Part shown: positions 58,385 to 64,000 of the stretch, one piece after another
How positions within the stretch are numbered: position 1 is the first letter of the stretch
Layout: each line of letters begins with the position of its first letter
Assembly: GCF_000429045.1 (NCBI RefSeq)
Contig: NZ_AUBC01000011.1
Location: forward strand, 156,203 to 220,202
From: Salinarimonas rosea DSM 21201
GTDB lineage: Bacteria; Pseudomonadota; Alphaproteobacteria; Rhizobiales; Beijerinckiaceae
Length of the DNA stretch: 64,000 bases
Direction of reading: 5' to 3'
Notes under the pieces: generated by a model
What the model saw: the letters and a program-made list of their open reading frames with translations, nothing else
Database searches by the model: none
Told to the model about the DNA's origin: nothing
Made by a program: the position numbers and the translations under genes

Positions 58385-59428
58385 ATGCACGAGCTTCACT
58401 TGCTCCAGGAGGGGCGCTCGATCCCCGTTCCGGCCGGCACGACGATCCTTGACGCCGCGCTCGAGGCGGGCGTCGCTTTCCCGCACGGCTGCCGTTCGGG
58501 GCGCTGCGGGAGCTGCAAGGCCCGGGTGACCGGCGCAGGCGTGACGCTGCTGGATCACTCGCGGTTCGCGCTCACCGCCGAGGAGAAGGCCGCGGGCCTG
58601 ATCCTGGCCTGCCGGGCGGTGCCCGAGGGCGACGTGTCCGTGGTCTGGCTCGGCGACGAGGACGCCGGTGGCGGCCATCCGGTGCGGACCGTGTCGGCGC
58701 GCGTGGCCGCCGCGGATCCGCTCACGCACGACATTCGCGGCCTGCGCCTCTCGATCCCGGGGGCCCCGCTCGCATTCTCGGCGGGCCAGTACGCCCGCCT
58801 GGCGGTGCCGGGCACACCGCCGAGAGACTACTCGATGGCGAACCGGCCGGGAGACCGGGAACTGGAGTTCCACGTTCGCCGGGTGCCGGGCGGCGCGACC
58901 TCCGAGGCGATCCACGACCGCCTGGCGGTCGGGGACGAGGTGGTCCTGACGGGCCCCTTCGGGTCGTCTCATCTTCGCATCGGGCATCCGGGCCCGATCC
59001 TCGCCGTCGCCGGCGGCTCGGGGCTGGCGCCGATCCGATCCATCGTGGAGACGGCGTTGTCGCTCGGCATGCGCCAGGACATCCACGTCTATTTTGGGGC
59101 TCGCACCGATCGGGACCTCTACGACATCGGGAGGTTCGAGGCCCTGGCCGCACGCCACCCGAACCTCTCGTTCACGCCCGTCCTGTCGGGAGCGTCGAGC
59201 CGCGCGTATCGCACCGGCCTCGTCGCCGACGCGGTTGCCGCGGACCACCGGGACCTGACCGGCTGGAAAGCCTATCTCGCGGGCCCGCCGGCGATGGTCG
59301 AGGCGATGCTGCAGGTCGCGGCGCGCGCCTCGCTCGGGATCGGAGACATCCACGCCGACGTCTTCTTCACGCCGGACGCTCGCCCGGTCGCGTCCGCGGC
59401 GCCCGCAGAGCGAGGCGCGCCGGCGTGA
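58385..59428 (+). CDS. Ferredoxin-FNR fusion oxidoreductase
   Basis: A 347-residue protein. The N-terminal plant-type [2Fe-2S] domain has CRSGRCGSCKA (residues 38-48) and a fourth Cys in LACRAV. The C-terminal FNR domain has the FAD motif RDYSMAN (about 153-159), GPFGSSHLR, and the NAD motif AVAGGSGLAPIRSI. Such reductases feed electrons to oxygenases or other partners. Placement between two CueR promoters suggests copper-linked use. The ribosome binding site (GAGG) is 11 bp upstream. Confidence 0.9.
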   Translation: MHELHLLQEGRSIPVPAGTTILDAALEAGVAFPHGCRSGRCGSCKARVTGAGVTLLDHSRFALTAEEKAAGLILACRAVPEGDVSVVWLGDEDAGGGHPVRTVSARVAAADPLTHDIRGLRLSIPGAPLAFSAGQYARLAVPGTPPRDYSMANRPGDRELEFHVRRVPGGATSEAIHDRLAVGDEVVLTGPFGSSHLRIGHPGPILAVAGGSGLAPIRSIVETALSLGMRQDIHVYFGARTDRDLYDIGRFEALAARHPNLSFTPVLSGASSRAYRTGLVADAVAADHRDLTGWKAYLAGPPAMVEAMLQVAARASLGIGDIHADVFFTPDARPVASAAPAERGAPA

Positions 59429-59473
59429 GCGACGGGATATGAGCCTCGCAGCGAAAAAAGGCGCATGAGCGCC

Positions 59474-59504
59474 TTGACCTTCCCATTGTTGGAAGGAGCA
59501 GGGT
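59474..59504 (+). promoter_or_regulatory. CueR/MerR-type promoter of copA
   Basis: TTGACC (59474-59479), a 19-bp spacer holding CTTCCCATTGTTGGAAG, then CAGGGT. Transcription should start near 59511, downstream of the first in-frame ATG at 59506, so that ATG cannot be the start. Confidence 0.82.
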
Positions 59505-59544
59505 CATGGTCGACAAGGAATCGGCCCGCAGGAGAGCCATAGTG

Positions 59545-62055
59545 ATGACGTCGACAACACCATCCCCGGTCACGCTGCGCATCGAGGGAATGACCTGCGC
59601 GTCCTGCGTCGGGCGCGTCGAGCGTGCGCTGCGCGCCGTGCCGGGCGTCGCCGAGGCGAACGTGAACCTCGCCACGGAACGCGCGGAGATCAAGCTCGCC
59701 GAGCCGGTGGACCGCGCCGCCCTGGTTCGGGCGATCGAGGACGTCGGCTACGACGTGCCCGCGACCTCGACGGAGATCGCGATCGAAGGCATGACCTGCG
59801 CCTCCTGCGTCGGGCGTGTCGAGCGTGCCCTCCGGTCCGTGTCGGGTGTGACCAAAGCCAGCGTGAACCTCGCGACCGAGCGAGCCAGCGTCAAGGGAAC
59901 CGCCGACGTGTCGGCGCTGATCGCGGCTGTCGAGGCTGCGGGCTACGCCGCGAAGGTCTACGGAGCCGGCATCGCGAACGACGACGCCGCCGCCGAGAAG
60001 CGGGAGCGCGAGTCGCGTGCGCTGGCTCGGGACGTGCTGATCGCCGGCCTCCTGACCCTGCCCGTGGTCGTCCTCGAGATGGGCAGCCATCTCGTCCCGG
60101 CGATCCACGACCTCGTCATGGCGACGATCGGCATGAAGGGCAACTGGTACACGCAGTTCGCCCTCACCACGGTGGTCCTCCTCGGACCCGGGTTGCGCTT
60201 CTACGTCAAGGGCTTTCCGGCGCTCGCCAAGGGGGCGCCCGACATGAACAGCCTCGTGGCCGTCGGGACGGCGGCGGCCTACCTCTTCTCGGTGGTGGCC
60301 ACCTTCGCGCCCGGCCTGCTGCCTTCGGCGACCGTGAACGTCTACTTCGAGGCCGCGGCGGTGATCGCGACGCTGATCCTCGTCGGCCGTTGGCTGGAAG
60401 CGCGCGCCAAGGGACGAACCTCCGAGGCGATCAAGCGGCTCGCCGGGCTCCAGGCCAAGACGGCAAGGGTACGCCGGGACGGCGCCGTCCACGAGATCGC
60501 GGTTGCGGACGTCGCACCCGGGGACATCGTCGAGGTCCGCCCGGGAGAGCGTGTGCCGGTGGACGGCGCGGTCGTCGACGGCAGGAGCTACGTGGACGAA
60601 TCGATGATCACCGGGGAGCCGATCCCGGTGGCGAAGGAGGCCGGTGCGACCGTGGTGGGCGGCACGATCAACCAGACGGGATCGCTCACCTTCCGGGCGA
60701 CCGCGGTCGGCGCGGACACCATGCTGGCGCAGATCATCCGGATGGTCGAGGAAGCCCAGGGCTCGAAGCTGCCGATCCAGGCGCTCGTCGACAAGGTCAC
60801 CATGTACTTCGTGCCTGCGGTCATGACGCTCGCGGCGGCGACCTTCGCGGTGTGGTTCTTCTTCGGGCCCGAGCCGGCGATGACGTTCGGCCTCGTCAAC
60901 GCGGTCGCGGTGCTGATCATCGCGTGCCCCTGCGCCATGGGGCTCGCCACGCCGACCTCGATCATGGTGGGCACGGGTCGCGGCGCCGAGATGGGGGTCC
61001 TCTTCCGCAAGGGCGAGGCGCTCCAGCTCCTGAAGGAAGCCCGCGTCGTCGCGCTCGACAAGACGGGGACGCTCACGGAGGGCGAGCCGCGCATGACGGA
61101 CCTCGAGGTCGCCGACGGCTTCGACCGTGCCGACGTGCTGGCCCGGATCGCCGGCGTCGAGGCGAAGTCCGAGCACCCGATCGCGCGTGCCATCGTGGCG
61201 GCGGCCGAGCAGGAGAAGCTGGTCCTGCCAGAGGTCTCGGACTTCGACAGCGTCACCGGGATGGGCGTCTCCGCTCTCTCGGGCGGCGTGCGGATCGAGA
61301 TCGGCGCCGATCGGTACATGACGAGCCTCGGCCACGACGTCGGGCGCTTCGCCGCGACATCGGCTCGGCTCGCCGACGAGAGCAAGTCGCCGCTCTACGC
61401 CGCCATCGACGGTCGCCTCGCCGCCGTGGTCGCCGTCGCGGACCCGATCAAGGAGACGACGCCGGCGGCCATCCGCGCCCTGCACGATCTCGGGCTGAAG
61501 GTCGCGATGATCACCGGCGACAACCGCCGGACCGCCGAGGCCATCGCGCGGCGGCTCGGCATCGACGATGTCGTCGCGGAGGTCCTGCCGCAGGGCAAGG
61601 TGGATGCCGTCAAGAAGCTGAAGGCCGAGCACGGCCGCCTCGCCTTCGTCGGCGACGGCATCAACGATGCTCCCGCTCTCGCCGAGGCCGATGTCGGGCT
61701 CGCCATCGGGACCGGGACGGACGTCGCCATCGAGGCGGCCGACGTGGTGCTGATGTCCGGGTCGCTGAAGGGCGTCCCCAACGCCATCGCGCTGTCGAAG
61801 GCGACGCTGACGAACATCCAGCAGAACCTGTTCTGGGCCTTCGCCTACAACACCGCCCTGATCCCCGTCGCCGCCGGGGTCCTCTGGCCGAGCTTCGGCA
61901 TCCTGCTCTCGCCGATCCTCGCCGCCGGCGCGATGGCGTTGTCCTCGGTGTTCGTGCTCGGGAATGCGCTGCGACTGCGGCGGTGGGCGCCGCCGATGCG
62001 CGAGCCGAGGCAGCCCGCCGGACTGGCCGGTGCGCGCCTCGCGCCCGGGGAGTGA
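59545..62055 (+). CDS. copA: Copper-translocating P1B-1 ATPase CopA
   Basis: An 836-residue copper pump. Two HMA domains each have GMTCASC (Cys18/21 and Cys85/88). The channel motif is CPC (461-463), the phosphorylation site DKTGT (Asp505), with HP in [12 protein letters not shown] and [13 protein letters not shown] 59545 is chosen because AGGAGAG lies 8 bp upstream and the promoter excludes ATG 59506. It exports Cu(I) to the periplasm and receives it from CopZ. The CPC motif contrasts with the CPD pump at 32192. Confidence 0.95.
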   Translation: MTSTTPSPVTLRIEGMTCASCVGRVERALRAVPGVAEANVNLATERAEIKLAEPVDRAALVRAIEDVGYDVPATSTEIAIEGMTCASCVGRVERALRSVSGVTKASVNLATERASVKGTADVSALIAAVEAAGYAAKVYGAGIANDDAAAEKRERESRALARDVLIAGLLTLPVVVLEMGSHLVPAIHDLVMATIGMKGNWYTQFALTTVVLLGPGLRFYVKGFPALAKGAPDMNSLVAVGTAAAYLFSVVATFAPGLLPSATVNVYFEAAAVIATLILVGRWLEARAKGRTSEAIKRLAGLQAKTARVRRDGAVHEIAVADVAPGDIVEVRPGERVPVDGAVVDGRSYVDESMITGEPIPVAKEAGATVVGGTINQTGSLTFRATAVGADTMLAQIIRMVEEAQGSKLPIQALVDKVTMYFVPAVMTLAAATFAVWFFFGPEPAMTFGLVNAVAVLIIACPCAMGLATPTSIMVGTGRGAEMGVLFRKGEALQLLKEARVVALDKTGTLTEGEPRMTDLEVADGFDRADVLARIAGVEAKSEHPIARAIVAAAEQEKLVLPEVSDFDSVTGMGVSALSGGVRIEIGADRYMTSLGHDVGRFAATSARLADESKSPLYAAIDGRLAAVVAVADPIKETTPAAIRALHDLGLKVAMITGDNRRTAEAIARRLGIDDVVAEVLPQGKVDAVKKLKAEHGRLAFVGDGINDAPALAEADVGLAIGTGTDVAIEAADVVLMSGSLKGVPNAIALSKATLTNIQQNLFWAFAYNTALIPVAAGVLWPSFGILLSPILAAGAMALSSVFVLGNALRLRRWAPPMREPRQPAGLAGARLAPGE

Positions 62056-62148
62056 GGGACGCAGGACGGCCGCGGCAGCGGTCGTCCTCGCCACCCGGAG
62101 CGGCCGCGCCGGCCGCCCCGGGCTGCGGCACGACGACAGGAGGACGGC

Positions 62149-62664
62149 ATGAACATCGGCGAAGCCGCGAGCGCCTCGGGCGTGTCGGCGAAGATGATCC
62201 GGTACTACGAGTCGATAGGCCTGATCCCGGCGGTGACGCGCACGGAGGCGGGGTACCGCGTCTACAGCGAGCGCGACGTCCACATGCTGCGCTTCATCCG
62301 CCGCGCGCGCGACCTCGGCTTCAGCGTCGAGGGCATCGGCGACCTGGTGGGTCTCTGGCGCGACCGTTCGCGTCGGAGCGGCGACGTGAAGCGGCTCGCG
62401 ACGGCGCAGGTGGACGACCTGCGCCGCAAGATCCGGGAGCTCGAGGAGATGGCCGCCACCCTGGAGACCCTGGCGGCGCATTGCCACGGCGACCACCGGC
62501 CCGATTGCCCGATCCTGCACGACTTGGAAGCCGCGGCCCCGGTCCGGGCGACGCCGACGAAGCGCTCCGGCGCGGTTGCGCGACGCGGGGAGCGCCATGG
62601 CGGGGAGGGCGGCGGCAAGAAGGCCGCCCTTCGGCCGATCGGCCGCTTCGAGCCGGCCGTCTAG
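62149..62664 (+). CDS. cueR: CueR-type copper-responsive MerR regulator
   Basis: A 171-residue MerR protein. The HTH is NIGEAASASGVSAKMIRYYESIGL. The metal loop has Cys112 and Cys120 (CHGDHRPDC), the same positions as in E. coli CueR, so Cu(I)/Ag(I) sensing is expected. The C-terminus is about 35 residues longer than usual and basic. AGGAGG precedes the ATG. It should act at the three TTGACC dyads nearby. Confidence 0.93.
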   Translation: MNIGEAASASGVSAKMIRYYESIGLIPAVTRTEAGYRVYSERDVHMLRFIRRARDLGFSVEGIGDLVGLWRDRSRRSGDVKRLATAQVDDLRRKIRELEEMAATLETLAAHCHGDHRPDCPILHDLEAAAPVRATPTKRSGAVARRGERHGGEGGGKKAALRPIGRFEPAV

Positions 62665-62818
62665 AGCGGGGCCGCCGCTCCGCCCTCCGGGCGCGGCGTG
62701 CGCGGCTCGCACCGGGCGCGATACGGCCACCGGTTTCCGGAAGGCTGTGGCAGAACCGCCACTTGCCCGACTGCGCCGGGATCGGGTAATTGCTCAGGGA
62801 GGGATTAGGAGTCTTTTC

Positions 62819-63223
62819 TTGCGCCGCGTCACCGTCCTCCTCGCTCTCCTCATCGCCTTGTCGGTCGCGGCGGCTCCGCTGCTCGCCGCCTACGGCGATG
62901 CGCATGCGAGTGGTGGCGGGGCGCATGCGGACCTCGCTGCCTCCTCGGGCGCGGGATCGTGCGAATCGGGCTCGCTGAACGCTCCGGGCGAGCACCGCGC
63001 CGTGCACCACGACGCCGTGATCCCCAATCCTTGCGGTGGCGCCTCCGAATCGGCCGGCCAGGTCGGTCTGTGCGAGATGGCGATGTGCCATCCCTTCATC
63101 TCGGTGCGCGGCGTCCACCCGCACCGCGTGCCGCTCGCGGTGCTGGTCTCCGGTGCCTGGGGCGCGGACGCGCTCGTGGACGACGGCCTGTCCGCCCGGA
63201 TCGAGCGCCCGCCGAGGGCCTGA
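62819..63223 (+). CDS. Secreted His/Cys-containing protein, possibly copper related
   Basis: A 134-residue protein starting at TTG 62819, with AGGAG 7 bp upstream and no ATG or GTG in a better place. A signal peptide (about 1-23) is followed by a His-rich stretch with Cys (SCESG, HRAVHHDA, NPCGG) and CEMAMCHPF. The His and Cys are arranged to suggest metal binding. I do not recognise the family. It stands between cueR and an efflux lipoprotein pair. Confidence 0.65.
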   Translation: MRRVTVLLALLIALSVAAAPLLAAYGDAHASGGGAHADLAASSGAGSCESGSLNAPGEHRAVHHDAVIPNPCGGASESAGQVGLCEMAMCHPFISVRGVHPHRVPLAVLVSGAWGADALVDDGLSARIERPPRA

Positions 63224-63335
63224 CCCCGGCGCACACGCCGATGGGCCGTCCGGCCCGCTGTCCACCCGATTCCCTCGTCGCCGATGCGCGCCCGTCGAGA
63301 CGGCGCCATCGCTCCGATACGGACACCAGAATTCC

Positions 63336-63554
63336 ATGCTCAAGCCCGTCCTCGCGACGGCGGCGGCGCTCGGCCTGACGGCCTGCGCCACGAACCCGCC
63401 TGCGCATCTCGTGCGCGCCGCCGACCCGGCCGCACCCACCGCAATCGCCGGCTACACCGCCGTCGATGCCGGCACCGTCTCCTTCCGCCCGGTTCAGCCC
63501 CTCGACTGGGGCGCGGTGAACCGCCGCGTGGCCCCCCGGGAGGTGATGCCGTGA
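63336..63554 (+). CDS. Small lipoprotein preceding outer-membrane efflux protein
   Basis: A 72-residue protein with a lipobox (LTAC, Cys17) and a short mature part ending VNRRVAPREVMP. Small lipoproteins like this often precede a TolC-type efflux gene in copper or cation efflux operons. Its stop overlaps the next start by GTGA. Confidence 0.75.
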   Translation: MLKPVLATAAALGLTACATNPPAHLVRAADPAAPTAIAGYTAVDAGTVSFRPVQPLDWGAVNRRVAPREVMP

Positions 63555-64000
63555 TCCGCAAAGCCCTCGTTCTCGCCGGCGCGACCCTGCTCGCCGGCTG
63601 CCAGACCCTGTCGCCCGACGGCGGCATGAGCGCCGTCCAGGAGATCGTCCGCACCGAGCTCGCGGCCGATGTCGAGCGCGTCGTCGCGCCCGACGAGGTC
63701 GCCTCCGCGGAGGCGCGCGCCGACGCCCTGCTGGCACGGCCGCTCGGCCCGGACGCCGCCGTGCAGGTGGCCCTGCTCTCCAATCGCGGCCTGCAGGCCG
63801 CGTATGCCGGGCTCGGCGTCGCCGAGGCGGACTTCGTCCAGGCGAGCCTGCCGCCGAACCCGAGGGTCGGGCTCGCGCGCCTCGTCACGAGCGGCACGCT
63901 CGAGATCGAGCGCCGGATCGTGGCCAGCCTGTTCGCGCTCGCCACGCTGCCGGAGCGCACGGCGATCGCCCGGGAGCGCTTCCGCGCCGCCCAGCTCGGG
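63551..64000 (+). CDS. TolC-family outer-membrane efflux lipoprotein, 5' part
   Basis: A partial frame of 150 residues, cut by the end of the window. The GTG start overlaps the previous stop. A lipobox (LLAGC, Cys17) is followed by the first helical hairpin typical of the TolC/OEP family (VQVALLSNRGLQAAYAGLGVAEADFVQASLPPNPRVGLARL). It probably forms the outer-membrane channel of an RND-type metal efflux system encoded beyond the window. Confidence 0.85.
   Translation, partial: MIRKALVLAGATLLAGCQTLSPDGGMSAVQEIVRTELAADVERVVAPDEVASAEARADALLARPLGPDAAVQVALLSNRGLQAAYAGLGVAEADFVQASLPPNPRVGLARLVTSGTLEIERRIVASLFALATLPERTAIARERFRAAQLG

Noticed and set aside
59506..59544. ATG 59506 as the copA start
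   Set aside because: The CueR-type promoter predicts transcription starting near 59511, after this ATG; ATG 59545 has its own AGGAGAG site.
1..64000. tRNA, rRNA, CRISPR, transposase or integrase genes
   Set aside because: Looked for conserved tRNA/rRNA blocks, regularly spaced repeats and DDE or tyrosine-recombinase proteins; none seen.

Overview
The window is a very GC-rich (roughly 70% by eye) chromosomal segment of an alphaproteobacterium. The best guess is a phototrophic or formerly phototrophic member of the Hyphomicrobiales/Rhodobacterales. Three things support this: a gene-transfer-agent (GTA) tail cluster, an LH2-type puc operon preceded by PpsR-like boxes, and Aap-type and TRAP transporters. 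I saw no tRNA, rRNA, CRISPR array, insertion sequence or integrase.

Layout. (1) 1-9.4 kb: tail end of a GTA-like cluster (chaperone, tape measure, DUF2460, DUF2163, NlpC/P60, large TIM-barrel host-specificity protein, DUF2793, small membrane protein), interrupted by a reversed ydcH-like gene and two copies of a 160-bp palindromic repeat. (2) 9.5-12.7 kb: two divergent PepSY proteins and a two-component system. (3) 12.7-16.8 kb, minus strand: a cobalamin-riboswitch operon (DUF1636 protein, peptide/nickel-type ABC binding protein, two permeases) with no ATPase gene. (4) 16.9-18.8 kb: CoxE-like VWA protein and a phosphodiester glycosidase. (5) 19-25.7 kb: a DUF1537 four-carbon acid kinase, a TRAP transporter, an aldehyde dehydrogenase and an SDR, probably one sugar-acid catabolic operon. 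(6) 25.8-29.3 kb: puc operon with tandem PpsR-like boxes, pucB, pucA, an unrecognised protein with 16-residue repeats, pucC and a peptide deformylase. (7) 29.3-31.8 kb: VOC proteins, TetR and AraC regulators.

(8) 31.8-51.2 kb is the most unusual part. It holds a P1B-ATPase with a CPD instead of CPC motif, DUF2933, a methyltransferase-like membrane protein, cyclopropane synthase, a UbiB kinase, GlgX, a D-2-hydroxyacid dehydrogenase, DUF302, a Cys-rich mini-protein, a ferric-reductase-like protein, glycogen synthase, an archaeal-type GAPDH and two ECF sigma factors with Cys-rich C-termini. Six intergenic sites share one two-part promoter motif, YGTAAKG-N15-CGTCYTT, including one directly before the second sigma factor. 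I read this as an ECF regulon joining metal/thiol stress, membrane remodelling and glycogen/glycolytic metabolism. Several very short ORFs sit just downstream of these promoters.

(9) 51.3-57.6 kb: LysR regulator, MetC-like PLP enzyme and an AapJQMP-type amino-acid ABC transporter. (10) 57.6-64 kb: copper-resistance region (copZ, a ferredoxin-FNR fusion, copA, cueR, with three CueR/MerR-type promoter dyads), then a secreted protein, a small lipoprotein and the start of an outer-membrane efflux protein that runs off the window.
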